A stretch of 64,000 bases of DNA from Linanthus parryae (taxonomy: Eukaryota > Streptophyta > Magnoliopsida > Ericales > Polemoniaceae). Position numbers and translations under genes: made by a program. Location of the stretch: NCBI GenBank assembly GCA_023055425.1, contig JALGPY010000010.1:16961363-17025362 (forward strand), read 5' to 3'. The number at the start of each line of letters is the position of its first letter. Positions within the stretch are counted from its first letter, which is position 1. Below are positions 1 through 12,600 of the stretch, piece after piece. The notes beneath the pieces were generated by a model. It was not told where the DNA came from. It did no database searches and worked only from the letters and a program-made list of their open reading frames with translations.

Positions 1-60
1 TTTTCGTTCCTTCCAATCAAACTACACTTCTGACTGAGAGCTTCCACAGTAAATTCCTCA
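1..60 (-). other. GH3 3' flank / 3' UTR start
   Basis: This is the short stretch directly downstream of the GH3 stop codon on the minus strand. It is presumably the beginning of the 3' UTR. No poly(A) signal is visible before the window edge. Confidence 0.5.
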
Positions 61-2218
61 TCAGTTACCATTGCTCCATTGCTTGTGTCCTGGAACCCAT
101 TTGGGACACTTAGGACTGAAATAGCTCTTCACAACCCTAGAGTTCAATAGTTCCACAATAGGTGCAAATTTCACACACCTAGGAGTCTTGTACTGGTTGA
201 TGGAAGCCCCCAAACTAATAGCATGGTCCATGAGCTTATCAAATGTCCCATTCTCCACAATCTTCAACTCAAGAGGCCCAATCGACTTGTCCGAAACACG
301 GCCTTGGCGGTACACGCTGTTGAGCGACTCTTCCATCGTTAGGCAGCAGTCTTCGTACACGGACGGAGGTATTTGGGTCGAACCATTCACAATGAGCTCC
401 CAATAGAGCACGTAATGGCCAGGGATGGTCGCGGTGTCAGCAAAGCTAGTGTACTCGATCAGCGTGGCATCAAAGGGCAACAAGTGGTTCACCGCGTTCT
501 TCACCGCATTTTGAAGCTCCACCTCATCCGTCTTGTCCGAATCGATGCTTAGAACCACGTTTTTGCGACAGATGAAGTTGAATTGGGGAGCCTTGTTCTT
601 GAATCCGGCCACTCGGAGCAAGTCGCCAACCCTGTAACGGTATAATCCTGCGAGGAAAAGAAAAACAAAATCAATATCAACTACGAAAACCTCTGTTAAG
701 AATCCTTGAGTTTCACCTCAAAACCAATTGGCAAAAAGAATAGCTCAAGTATCTTATTAGGCACAGGCAAAACAGACATAATCCCGATGTTGACAAACAG
801 CGAGTATCAACAAACCCATATCCTGACTTCAAGAGAAATGATATGAAATTATACCTGCATAGGTAGTGACAACAAGCTCATACTCTTGGCCCAATTGTAC
901 ATCAGCCAAATCAACAAGCTCTTGCTGTTCTTTCTCATTAAGTGCTTTGGGCATGGTGATAGTGTTGTTGACGCCATTGTTTCTCTGAACTGGCAAGAAC
1001 TCAAAATAGGCCATTGTTGGGATAAGAGTATAAGAGACCTCACTAGGCATGCAAAGGGGGTTGAGGTTGACACCAAAGTAACACTCAGATGAGGCATACA
1101 TGGTACAAACAAGAGGCAACCCATTGCTGTAGTAGTCCAAAGTGGGTATATACTGGGACATAGTCCCAGTCACAATAACATCAACATATTTGGTGTTAGG
1201 CCACAACCTAGTGATTATCCCCTTCCAAGACTCCCTCCTACATTCGCCCTCAATAAAATCAGCTAGTTTTGGGTCAGGTGTTTTCATGACCGAAGTCATA
1301 ACCGCGTCGCGAACAGACGGGTCGGTGATTTGTGTGTTTAAGGTACCGGTTCGGATATCGTGACAGAGAAGGGGCCAGTGCTTCTCCAGGAAGCGGATGG
1401 CCCGGATGAACCCAGAGGCGAAAACCGCCCCGACACGGAGGACTTCATTGTTTTGGCAGAGACCACAGAGCATTTGGGAGTACATGCTCTGGTAGGAGTC
1501 AGAGCAGAGGATGGTCTCATTGGGGGAAGTGTAGTTTGTGTAGGGGTCATAAGGCCTATTCTTGAAATGGGGGCTTTTGTAGTAGCTGGTCAAGACAGGA
1601 CGAGCAACGAGCCCAGCTGGGGTCTTAGATTCTGATTTGATGAATAAGAAGTACATTCCTTTTCCTTTCTCGAGACCAGGGACGGATTGGCTCATCACAG
1701 GCATCAGGAGGCTGTAGAGCAATGACCTCCTCTCAAGCTCCTCTTCAATGGTGGGCATCAGCTTCCTCTCACCTCCGGATGTTCCCGAACTGCCAAAAAA
1801 ATTTAAAACCCAACAAAATTAAACCAACACCCATTTACCAAATTACGTTGAATTAAAAAACCCATTTCATGAATCGTTCTGATTCGAACCTGGTTAGGAA
1901 TTCAGAAATGGGCTCGGAGCAGAGAATTGGGGATGTGTCGCCATTGGCGATAAGAGTGATATCGGACTGGATATCCTCGTACTTGATCACGGGCATGGTC
2001 TTCTTGAAAGTCTCCCGGTCAGTATGACCGGAGAGACCATGACGGTTCAAGTACTCAACGCCGGCGTTGCGGGTGAGGATCTCGGCGAGGACCTGTTTCT
2101 GGACCTCGTCGGCGTTGGCCGTCACGTCCTCGATGAACTGCAACGCCTTCTTGTTTTTCTCAATCAGGCCATGTTCTGTGGCCGTACCATTCAGTAACTT
2201 CGTTGGAGCTTCAGGCAT
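61..2218 (-). CDS. GH3: GH3 auxin-amido synthetase (GH3.5/GH3.6-like), three exons
   Basis: Acyl-acid-amido synthetase of the GH3 family. Group II members adenylate indole-3-acetic acid and join it to amino acids in the cytosol, lowering free auxin. I read exon 1 at 2218-1890, exon 2 at 1789-855 and exon 3 at 647-61; both introns (100 and 207 bp) are GT-AG. The joined frame is 617 codons including TGA, or 616 aa, against about 610 aa for the family. The first in-frame ATG (2218) gives the usual MPEAP start. Three nucleotide-binding motifs are present: [10 protein letters not shown] (residues 110-119, made by the exon 1/2 junction), YASSE (341-345) and YRVGD (426-430). The C-terminal half carries the conserved [13 protein letters not shown] end. 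No stop or frameshift is visible, so the gene looks functional. Overall similarity is closest to Arabidopsis GH3.5/GH3.6; the exact orthologue needs a tree. Confidence 0.96.
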
Positions 2219-2268
2219 GTTTTTTCTGTGCCCAAACAAACAACAAAAGCTGAAGAGAGAGATTGACA

Positions 2269-2288
2269 GAGAGAGAGAGAGAGAGAGA
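2269..2288. repeat. (GA)10 microsatellite in GH3 5' UTR
   Basis: About ten GA units lie 50 bp upstream of the GH3 ATG. On the transcribed strand they read as a CT-rich 5' UTR, which is common in plant genes. The tract lies between the TATA box and the start codon, so it should be in the leader. Confidence 0.85.
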
Positions 2289-2355
2289 CGGGGAGGTTGT
2301 TGTGTTTGAGGTTACGGATTTGGGTGTGGGGGAGAGTGAGAGAGGTTGGGGGGAG

Positions 2356-2363
2356 TTTATATA
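2356..2363 (-). promoter_or_regulatory. TATA box of GH3
   Basis: TATATAAA on the minus strand, 138 bp upstream of the GH3 ATG. Transcription would start near 2325 and give a leader of about 105 nt. By eye I found no canonical TGTCTC auxin-response element on either strand between 2300 and 3300. Confidence 0.7.
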
Positions 2364-3300
2364 GAAGAAATTGATGAAGGGTTGTGGTCCAGCTTGCAGC
2401 AGCGTATAAAAGCGCGCACACACAATTGCAACATCAGTGAATGGCAGTATGGTAATTATGTCGCTAATCTCGTGGTATTTTTGTTTTCTATTTTCGCAAC
2501 ATCGACATGGCTTTAATGGCTATTTTCCATGCTGCTTTTTTCTACGCTTTTTTCTACGTTGGATGTGTTAATTTTCTGCAACATAAATTACTTTGTTTTT
2601 CACATCGGAGTAAATACCCAATAATACAACGTAACAAGTTGTTGAACTAAGCAAGATCAACTAGTGGTCCCCATGGCAAATAGGTACTAGTTTTGTGGTA
2701 AAACATTTGAAGTCCTTCCATTAAATTTCGAATACAATGCTAGAGGTCTTTTGTAATCATAATTTCCTTCTATTTTACTTCTTTGGTTACGTCTTTTTAT
2801 ATGTGTCTTGACTTTTGACACTATTTATTGAGTTAGTTTGACTCGATAATTTGGATAGCGGAACTATCTTATTTTTTGATAATATTTTCATTGTGTTGTA
2901 GAATAAAAGTTCTTTATGTAATAAGGTACAAAAAATTATCAAAAAGTCGTATTGTTTCACCTGGTCAAAGTGATCTAAATACTAGTCAAAAAAGTAAAGC
3001 GTAAAGAAAGAGACGATACGGACAAAATATTCACCTACTAGATGATAACCGGTGCTGACATGATATGTCCGCCTCAGATACTACATCTCTATATCTCCAA
3101 AAAATCTCACTCCATTTTTACCTCTGACAACATCCAATTTGATAATGTTTTTCATCTCATTTTACGTAAGATTTTCCATCTTCTGTAATTATTTTCTCTT
3201 ATTTTAACCCCTTTAGCGTAATTTTCACATGTGTGATAGTACAAGAGCATTTTAGTGTTTTCACCTAGTTTGTACTTAATTCTTTATTTTATATAAATTT
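2364..3300. other. Upstream region of GH3, no gene seen
   Basis: About 0.9 kb of AT-rich DNA between the GH3 core promoter and the first transposable-element sequence. It shows no coding frame, tRNA or clear repeat. It is the only non-transposon DNA upstream of GH3 in the window, so distal promoter elements are expected here if they exist. Confidence 0.5.
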
Positions 3301-3511
3301 CATTTCGCTGAATAATATTGGGTTTTTGTTCATGCTTTTCAGGCATACGAGTGGAGGAAAGGAGCATATCGAGGAGGTCGAAGCATGGAAACAAGCTTTG
3401 GAAATCACAAGAGAAGGAAAAGAATTGAGGTAGAAGAAAGATAGGAGCTAGGAGAAAAAGATAGAAGAATTTTTGAAGCCAACATGTGGCCACCATGGTG
3501 ATCACGCCACC
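3301..3511 (+). repeat. Probable left part of a Tat/Athila-like LTR
   Basis: A purine-rich stretch ending at the A1 insertion point. It resumes in character at 39772, where similar motifs (ccacc/ccaca followed by atggtgat) recur, and runs on to a degenerate tRNA-Asp-type primer site at 40796. The simplest reading is one old LTR split by A1. The true left end could not be placed. Confidence 0.35.
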
Positions 3512-4924
3512 TGTTGGGTTTTGATCATGGATACGAAGCGGAATAACAATATCATAATCCGAACAAGACCCTCCAAGGATCACAGGAAGAGAAATCATAA
3601 CGATGGTAAGAGAATAGTGTTATGTACCTTTGAGGTCTCCTTGATGACTTCTAACGAGAAAATTATCACGTCTCTACTGGTGATCCACGCCCTAGAGGTG
3701 AGATCTAGATCTTCCAAACGCCTTGTGATAGCTAGGAAGAATGGAAGAGGGCGAAAAAATCAAGCAACGGAGCACCAAAGAGAGGGGGGGCTCTCTTGTG
3801 GCCGACGGGGTGGGCGGACGGCAAGGGGGGCTTCGGCCTCCTTGTTTGTCTTGCTCTCTCCTTCCTTCTCTCCTACTCAAAGTATGTTATGAGCACAAGT
3901 CGTAGGGAAGGAAGCTAGGAGCATCCTTTATATAGTCCAACAACTCCTTGTTTACTACATAAAGGCCTTTTCCTAATCCTACTAAAGTTCGGATTAGTCC
4001 AACTTGCATATTAGTCCTACTAAGTTAGCAATTTGTTGCATTTTGATCCTTCTAATTATTTAATCATATTAAATAATTTCCCAAGTCTAGTTCACCTCTA
4101 TATGGCGTGTGACCCCATAGGTTATATTTAGTTTGTAGTAACTACTTACTAATATGGATCGGCCTCTAGCAAGACATCCAATCTCGCCAACAAATAGAAA
4201 TAGTCATCATGATAAACCTTGTGCAAGTATTGTCTCATCCCTTTGTCTCAATATCCAGATTGGAAACGATACATACAAGACACACTCGTATATCCAATCC
4301 ATAGTTCCTCGATCCTGAGAATAGCCTTATTCGTGCAAATAACATCAATGTCCTATATTGATTTATTTGAGTCTGGCCAGACATTCTATAAGCACTATCC
4401 CTCGAGTGGCCTAGGATATTTTCTCCCGTTATGTGGGAGGGACAAATTCTATCTACATCACTACGATATCTAAGCTTGATTCCTATTGTGTCCAATACGC
4501 GCCTTTATGACTACCTAGTCACGGTGTCGCGTTTGACGCTACCACAACACAATATTCCACAACTAGAACAACTAGTGACTTCAAGTCTAAGGATGAAAAT
4601 ACCGTTGTCACCGTGAGAAGTACTTGTGACTTTACATAACATGTATGTAGCCTTCTCGGAATTGGGTCAATCCAGTATGCCATTACTCCTAATGCATACC
4701 CATGTGTTGGATCATGATATCTCATATCAATCCAACCCCATACTAGTCTATATATGATTGTCCCATTAATCATTATAATGGACTAGGGATATTTAAGATA
4801 AACAACACAATTGTAAATCTAAGTACTTCGTTATATTAAATATACAATAAATAATACAATGAATGTTCTAGCCAATTTATTGCTCATACTAAACTAGATT
4901 GCCTCTAGGGCACCTATTCCAACA
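3512..4924 (-). repeat. A1 3' LTR
   Basis: A 1413-bp LTR, TG...CA on the minus strand (TGTTGGAATAG at its start, read from 4924). It matches the other family-A LTRs throughout, including the U3 hairpin near 4524 and the TATA box. Confidence 0.92.
3927..3934 (-). promoter_or_regulatory. TATA box in A1 3' LTR
   Basis: TATATAAA on the minus strand at the same LTR position in all family-A copies; it marks the U3/R boundary region. Confidence 0.6.
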
Positions 4925-4938
4925 GTCTCTCACTTGCA
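4925..4938 (-). other. A1 polypurine tract
   Basis: Purine-rich run (sense GCAAGTGAGAGAC) directly upstream of the 3' LTR; it is the plus-strand primer in reverse transcription. Confidence 0.7.
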
Positions 4939-7900
4939 CTAGAGCCAATCTGGTGCATCTCGTATGCTAATGCTCCTAGTGTTCCCTTCATGCTTGGACT
5001 GAACAAGCGGCTTTGTAAGAGGATCTGACATATTCTAATCTGTAGGAATCTTGCATATCCGAATGTCTCCTCTTTTGAAAATATCTCAATAAGATGGATC
5101 CTGAGTACGTGCTTGGATTTCTGGTGTGACCTGGGTTCCTTTGATTGTGTGATCGCTCCAGTGTTATCACAGTACAACTCTATTGGATCCGCAATGCTAG
5201 GAACAACACCAAGCTCAGTAATGAACTTCCTAATCCAAACAACTTCTTTTTTCGCGCCATTCGCAGCAATATACTCAGCCTCTGTTGTAGAATCAGCTAC
5301 CGTCTCTTGCTTGGAACTTTTCCAGCTCATCGCTGCTCCATTCAGACAAAATACAAACCCTGATTGTGATCTGAAATCATCTCGGTCGGTCTGGAATCTT
5401 GCATCCGTGTAACATCTTCTTCACCTCCAAATATCAAGAATGCATCATTCGTTCTTCTGAAGTACTTTTGGATCTTCTTGAGCGCAATCCAGTGACTCTC
5501 ACCTGGATTGGACTGATATCTGCTTGTCATACTCAATGCGTATGACACATCTGGTCTGGTACATAGCATGGCGTACATGATGGATCCTATGGCCGAGGAA
5601 TAGGGAACCCTACTCATGCGCTCCTTCTCAATCTCATTGGAAGGGCACTCTTTGAAAGAGTGATTCAATGTGACATGGGAAAGAATTCCTTCTTGGAATC
5701 TTGCTTGCTGAACCATTTCAGCACTTCGTCTATATATGTACTTTGACTTAGGCCGAGCAGCCTCTTAGATCTATCTCTATAAATATTTATACCGAGTATA
5801 TAGGCTGCTTCACCTAAGTCTATCATTGAGAAAACTTTCCCAGCCAATCTTTAACAGAATGCAGCATGGGAATGTCGTTTCCAATTAGTAGTATGTCATC
5901 CACATACAAGACCAGAAAAGCAATATAGCTCCCACTAACCTTCTTGTAAACACAAGACTCATCTTTGTTTCTGATGAAGCCTAACTCTTTGACTACTTCA
6001 TCAAAACGTCGATTCCAACTTCTAGAGGCTTGCTTCAACCCATAAATGGATCGTTGCAGCTTATAGACTTTGATGGCTTGCCTTGGATCCTCAAAACCCT
6101 AAGGTTGTGTCATGTACACATCCTCGAGAAGATTCCCATACAAGAATGTAGTTTTGACATCCATATGCCAAATCTCATAGTCGTAGCATGCTGCGATAGC
6201 AAGTAAGATTCGGATGGATTTGGTCATTGCGACTGGTGAAAAGGTTTCATCATAGTCAATACCATGAATCTGTATGAATCCTTTAGCCACCAATCGGCCC
6301 TTATAGGTAATAACATTACCATCCATGTCGATCTTCTTCTTGAAGACCCACTTGCAACCTATGGGGCGTGCCCCTTCGGGTGGTTCCACCAAAGTCCCTA
6401 CTTTGTTAGTGTACATGGATTCCATCTCGGATCTCATGGCCTCAAGCCACTTCAGAGAGGGCGGCCCTTTTATGGCCTCTTCATAGGTATTAGGCTCATC
6501 TTCTATGAGCATCGTGTCACCAGATTCAATCACGAGAGGTCCATACCTCTCTGGCTCCCGGCGTTCTCTACTAGATCTAAGAAGCTCTTGTGTTACTTGA
6601 ACAGGTTGTTCCACAACTTCTTGTGGATCCTACTCATGTTCCACAGTAGGATCAATGCTTTGCGGTTCTTGAACTTCTTTAAGTTCTACAAACCTCCCAC
6701 TTGCTTCTTTAGAGACAAACTCTCTTTCTAAAAACACGTCGGTCCGAGCAACAAACACTTTGTTCTCGGTTGGATTGTAGAAATAATATCCCTTAGTTTC
6801 CTTAGGGTATCCAACAAATTTGCATTTGTCTGACTTAGGCCCTAGCTTGTCTGATTGTAAACGTTTTACATAGACATCGCAGCCCAAAATCTTCATGAAC
6901 GACACTGTGGGACGCTTTCCACTCCACATCTAATGTGGTGTCTTCATAACTGATTTATATGGAACATGGTTAATGGTGAAAGCTGGACTCAATAGAGCAT
7001 AGCCCCAAAATGATAATGGAAGATCAGTTTGACACAGCATAGATCTAACCATATCCAATAGGGTTCGATTCCTCCTCTCGGACACGCCATTCCATTGTGG
7101 CGTTCCGGGTGGAGTGAGTTGGGATATTATCCCACACTCTCTAAGATAGTCGTTAGACTCCTCGCTTAAGTATTCTCCTCCACGATCAGATCATAGAGAT
7201 TTAATAATTTTGTCAAGTTGCTTCTCTACTTCATTCTTGAATTCTTTGAACCTTTTAAATGATTCAGATTTGGCCTTCATAAGGTATATAAATCCATGTC
7301 TACTGAAATCATCAGTAAATGTGATGAAACAAACATAACTACCCCTGGCAGGCGTGGCAAATGGCCCACATACATCTGTATGTACTAGCGCCAATTGCTC
7401 ACTAGTTCTTTCTCCTTTCTTATTGAAAGGGGACGTTGTAATTTTTCCCAATAAACAAGCCTCTCATGTCTCATATGATTCAAAATAAAATGAGTCTAGA
7501 AATCCGTCCTTATGGAGTCTACATACAAGTTTCTCGTATATATGGCCTAAACGACAGTGTCATAAATAATCAAGATTTAAGTCATTTATTTTAATCCTCT
7601 TAGTATTAATGTTATAGACAGGATTGCTTAGATCAAGGATATATAATCCTTTAAATAATTTCCCACTACAATAGTGAAAACTATCAAAATAAATGGAACA
7701 ATAATTGTTCTTTATTGAAATAGTAAAACCATCCTTGTCCAAACAAGAAATATAAATAATGTTTCTGCTCATACCAGGCACAAAATAGCAATTATTTAAC
7801 TCTAAAACTAATCCGAAAGGCAGAGACAGCTCGTACACTCCTACGGCTAATGCAGCAACTCTTGCTCTATTCCCAACGGGCAGGTCTATCTCCCCTTTAG

Positions 7901-8256
7901 CCAATCTTCTACTTCTCTTTAGATCCTGCACATTTCGAAAAATAGGAGATCCACATCTAGTATCCAATACCCACGATGAAGACCAATTAATATTGACATC
8001 TATAACAAAAATACCTGGTGGTGGTTGAATCACTATTCCAAGCCTCTTGTCCTCCAGATATTTTGGGCAGTTCCTCCTCCAGTGTACAAAATAACTTCAG
8101 TAGTGACACTCACCTTTAGACACACCTTTGGAAATGCCACCAACATGTTTAAGGGAAGGTTCCTTGGATTTGGCAAAAGCCTTGCCTTTTCCCTTGGAGG
8201 TAGAGGCAAACCTTTTGCCCTTTCCTTTTTGCACCATCATTATGGATTTTTCCTTA
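4939..8256 (-). pseudogene. A1 pol remnant (protease, integrase, RT, RNase H) and end of gag
   Basis: Decayed Copia polyprotein read from high to low coordinates. Readable pieces are the end of gag with protease at about 8256-7560 (WVLDTRCGS, so the D-T-G triad has become D-T-R), integrase at 7451-7191 (HTDVCGPFATPARGS) and at 6929-6630, RT at 6614-5823 (YVDDILLIGND near 5910), and RNase H at 5330-4939 (DSTTEAEYIAANGA). Stops and frameshifts separate the pieces. Its upstream end is cut by the A2 insertion at 8256/16754. Confidence 0.9.
8252..8256. repeat. Target-site duplication of A2, left copy (cctta)
   Basis: cctta directly before the A2 LTR; the identical five bases follow the other end at 16754-16758, inside A1 gag. 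Confidence 0.92.
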
Positions 8257-9672
8257 TGTAGGGTTTTGATTCATGGATCGCGCAAACGGAAGCATAATCA
8301 AACAAACAACCATGCAAAACCCTCCAAGGATCACAAGTCTAGATGCATAACGATAGTGAAGGTAAGAAATCATAAACACACCTTTGGGTTCTCCTTGATG
8401 ACTTCAAACGCGAATAGTGTCACGTTCTCTATAGTTGATCCACGCCTAGAGTTGTTCCTAGATCTCCAATCTCCTTGGTGCTAGCCCGGAATGAAAGGAG
8501 GGTGAAGGAATCACGCAAAACGAAGCACCAAAAGGGGTTCGGCCCTTTGTGGCGTCGGGGACAAGGGGCGGCGTCCCTCTTTGTGGCTTGCTCTCTCTCT
8601 CCTTTGTTCTCTCCTACTCTTGTTATGATCTCTCTAGAGCATAAAAAGTGTAGGGAAGGAAGGAGGAGGGTCATTTATATAGTCCAACAACTCCTTGTCA
8701 ACTACCTAAAGGACTTATTCTAGTCCTACTAGAATTCAATTTAGTCCCTTCCTTGCAAATTAGTCCCTACTAAGTTTGCAAGGGTTTGCAAAGTGATCCT
8801 TCTAATTAATTAATCCAATTAATTAATTCCACAATCTAGTACAACTCTATATAGCGTGTGACCCCATAGGTTCTATCTAGTTGGTAGCAACTCTTTGCTA
8901 ATATGGAGCGGTTTCTAGCAAAACATCCATTCTAGCCAACTAATAGAATAGTCATCTAGACAACCTTGTACAAGTAATTGTCTCATCCCTTTGCCTCCAT
9001 ATCCGGATTGGACACGAGACATACAAGTCACACTCGTATATCCAATCCCTAGTTTCTCGATCCATGGAATAGCCTTATTCGTGCAAATAACATCAATATC
9101 CCATATATTGATTTATTTGAGTCTGGCCAGACATTCTATAAGCACTATCCTTCGAGTGGCCTTGGATATTTGCTCCCGTTATGTGGGAGGGGCAAATCCT
9201 CTCTACGTCCACTACGATTTCTAAGCTTGCTTCTCATTGTATCCAGTACACGCCTTTATAACTACCCAGTTACGGTGTAGCGTTTAACGCTACCAAGATC
9301 ACAATGATCCACAACTAGAATATCTAGTGACTTCAAGTCTAAGGATGACAATACCATTGTACCCGAGAAGCACTTGTGACTCAACATAACGTGTATGTAG
9401 CCTTCTCGGTAATGGGTCAATCCAGTGCAACATTCCGTAATGCACACCTATGTGTTGGATCGCGATATCTCCATATCAATCCAACCCCATACTAGTCTAT
9501 AGATGATTGTCCCATTTAATCATTATACTCGACTAGGGATATTTAAGATAAACAACACGATTGTAAATCTAAGGACTTCATTATATTAAATATCCAATAA
9601 ATAATAAATGAATTTCTAGCCAATTACAAATTCATACTAAACTAGATTGCCTCTAGGGCATCTATTCCAACA
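8257..9672 (-). repeat. A2 3' LTR
   Basis: A 1416-bp LTR, TGTTGGAATAG...CCCTACA on the minus strand. It contains a U3 hairpin (GTAGCGT arms near 9276) and a TATA box at 8674-8681. Confidence 0.95.
8674..8681 (-). promoter_or_regulatory. TATA box in A2 3' LTR
   Basis: TATATAAA on the minus strand. The base following TATATAA/A is changed relative to the 5' LTR copy (one of the three LTR differences). Confidence 0.6.
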
Positions 9673-9685
9673 GTCTCCCACTTGC
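9673..9685 (-). other. A2 polypurine tract
   Basis: Sense AAGTGGGAGAC directly next to the 3' LTR and just after the pol stop codon. Confidence 0.8.
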
Positions 9686-9686
9686 A

Positions 9687-12600
9687 CTAGAGCCAATCTG
9701 GCGCATCTCGTATGCCCATACTCCTAGTGTGCCCTTCATGCTTCCACTGCGTGAGCGGCTTCGTAAGCGGGTCTGACAGATTATCATCTGTAGGAATCTT
9801 GCATATCCGAACGTCTCCTCTATCGATAATATCTCGAATCAGATGAAACTTCCTGAGCACATGCTTGGACTTCTGGTGCGATCTGGGTTCCTTTGATTGC
9901 GCGATCGCCCCAGTGTTGTCACAGAACAACTCCACTGGATCCGCAATGCTAGGGACCACACCAAGTTCAGAAACAAACTTTCTGATCCAAACAGCCTCCT
10001 TTGCTGCGCCATTCGCAGCAATGTACTCAGCCTCTGTTGTAGAATCAGCTACCGTCTCTTGCTTGGAACTCTTCCACCTCACCGCTGCTCCATTCAGGCA
10101 AAACACATATCCCGACTGTGATCTAAAGTCATCTCTATCGGTTTGGAAGCTTGCATCAGTGTAACCCCTTACACGCAACTCTTCCTCACCGCCAAACATC
10201 AAGAAAGCATCCTTAGTTCTTCTCAAGTACTCTAGGATGTTCTTGACAGCAATCCAGTGACTCTCACCTGGATTGGATTGGTATCTGCTTGTCATACTCA
10301 AGGCATATGACACATCTGGTCTAGTACATAACATGGCATACATGATGGATCCTATGGCCGAGGCATAGGGAATCCTACTCATGCGTTCATTGTCAATCTC
10401 ATTGGAAGGACAACCACTCTTCGAAAGAGTGATTCCATGTGACATGGGCAAGAATCCCTTCTTGGATTCTTGCATGTTGAACCGTTTCAACACCTTGTCA
10501 ATATATGTACTTTGACTTAGGCCTAGCAACCTCTTAGATCTATCTCTATAGATCTTTATACCGAGTATATAGGCTGCTTCCCCTAAGTCCTTCATCGAGA
10601 AACACTTTCCTAGCCAATCTTTCACAGATTGCAGCATGGGAATGTCGTTTCCAATGAGTAGTATGTCATCCACATACAAGACCAGAAAAGCTACAGAGCT
10701 CCCACTAACCTTCTTGTAAACACAAGACTCATCTTCGTTTCTGATGAAGCCAAACTCTTTGACCACTTCATCAAAACGTCGATTCCAACTCCTAGAAGCT
10801 TGCTTTAATCCACAAATGGATCGTTGCAGCTTACAGACTTTGTTGGCTTGCTTTGGATCCTCAAAACCCTCCGGCTGTATCATATACACGTCCTCGAGGA
10901 GATTCCCATAAAGGAATGCTGTTTTGACATCCATCTGCCAAATCTCATAGTCGTAGTATGCTGCAATCGCAAGTAGGATTCGGATGGATTTGGTCATTGC
11001 GACTGGTGAAAAGGTTTCATCATAGTCAATACCATGAATCTGTCTGAATCCTTTAGCCACCAATCGGCCCTTATAGGTAATCACATTACCATCCATGTCG
11101 ATCTTCTTCTTGAAGACCCACTTGCACCCTGTGGGTCGCGCCCCATCAGGTGGTTCCACCAAAGTCCATACTTTGTTGGTATACATGGATTCCATCTCGG
11201 ATCTCATGGCTTCAAGCCACTTCTGTGAGTCTGGGCCATTCATGGCCTCCTCATAGGTAGTAGGCTCATCATCTATGAGCATCGTGTCACCGGAATCAGT
11301 TACGAGAAGTCCGTACCTCTCAGGTTCCTGGCGCACTCTACTAGATCTACGAAGCTCTTGTGTTACCTGAACAGGTGGCTCCACAACTACTTGTGATTCC
11401 TGTTCATGTTCCATAATCGGTTCTGTGATTTGTGGTTCTTGAACCTCTTCAAGTTCTACATTCCTCCCACTTGCTTCTTTAGAGACAAACTCTCTTTCTA
11501 GAAACACGCCGGTCCGAGCAACAAACACTTTGTTCTCGGTTGGATTGTAGAAATAGTATCCCTTAGTTTCCTTAGGGTACCCCACAAATTTACACTTATC
11601 CGATTTAGGCCCTAGCTTGTCTGATTGTAAACGTTTTACATAGACATCGCAGCCCCAAATCCTCATGAACGACAGTGTGGGACGCCTCCCACTCCACATC
11701 TCATATGGTGTCTTCATGACTGATTTAGATGGAACACGGTTAATGGTAAAAGCTGCACTTAATAGAGCGTAGCCCCAAAATGATAATGGAAGATCGGTTT
11801 GACACATCATAGACCGAACCATATCCAATAGGGTTCGATTCCTCCTCTCGGACACGCCATTCCATTGTGGCGTTCCGGGTGGAGTGAGTTGGGATACGAT
11901 CCCACACTCTCTAAGATAGTTGTCAAACTCTTGGCTTAAGTATTCTCCTCCACGATCCGATCGTAGAGCCTTGATACTTTTGCCAAGTTGCTTCTCTACT
12001 TCATTCTTGAATTCTTTGAACACTTCAAAGGATTCGGATTTTGCCCTCATAAGGTACACAAATCCATATCTACTGTAATCATCAGTAAACGTAATGAAGT
12101 AGACATAACCACCCCTGGCAGGCGTGGCAAATGGCCCACATACATCAGTATGTATGAGCGTCAATTGCTCACTAGTCCTCTCACCTTTCTTATTGAAAGG
12201 GGACTTTGTCATTTTTCCCAATAAACAAGCCTCACATGTCTCATATGATTCAAAATCAAATGAGTCTAGTAATCCATCCTTATGGAGTCTAGATACACGT
12301 TTCTCATTTATGTGGCCTAAACGACAATGCCATAAATAAGCAGGATTTAAATCATTTATTTTAATCCGCTTGGTATTAATGTTGTAGACAGGATTACTTA
12401 GATCAAGGACATAAAGTCCATTAAATAATTGCGCACTAAAATAGTGAATATTATTCAAATAAAAGGAACAACAATTGTTCTTTATTGAAATAATAAAACC
12501 TTCCTTGTCCAAACAAGAAATAGAAATAATGTTTCTGCTCATAGCAGGCACAAAATAGCAATTATTTAATTCGAAAACTAATCCTGAGGGCAGAGATAGC

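Noticed and set aside
188..406. Plus-strand frame inside GH3 exon 3
   Set aside because: Antisense shadow of a well-supported conserved exon.
4219..4616. Short frames in family-A LTRs that recur at several sites
   Set aside because: They recur because LTRs are duplicated; frames differ between copies and contain no known domain.
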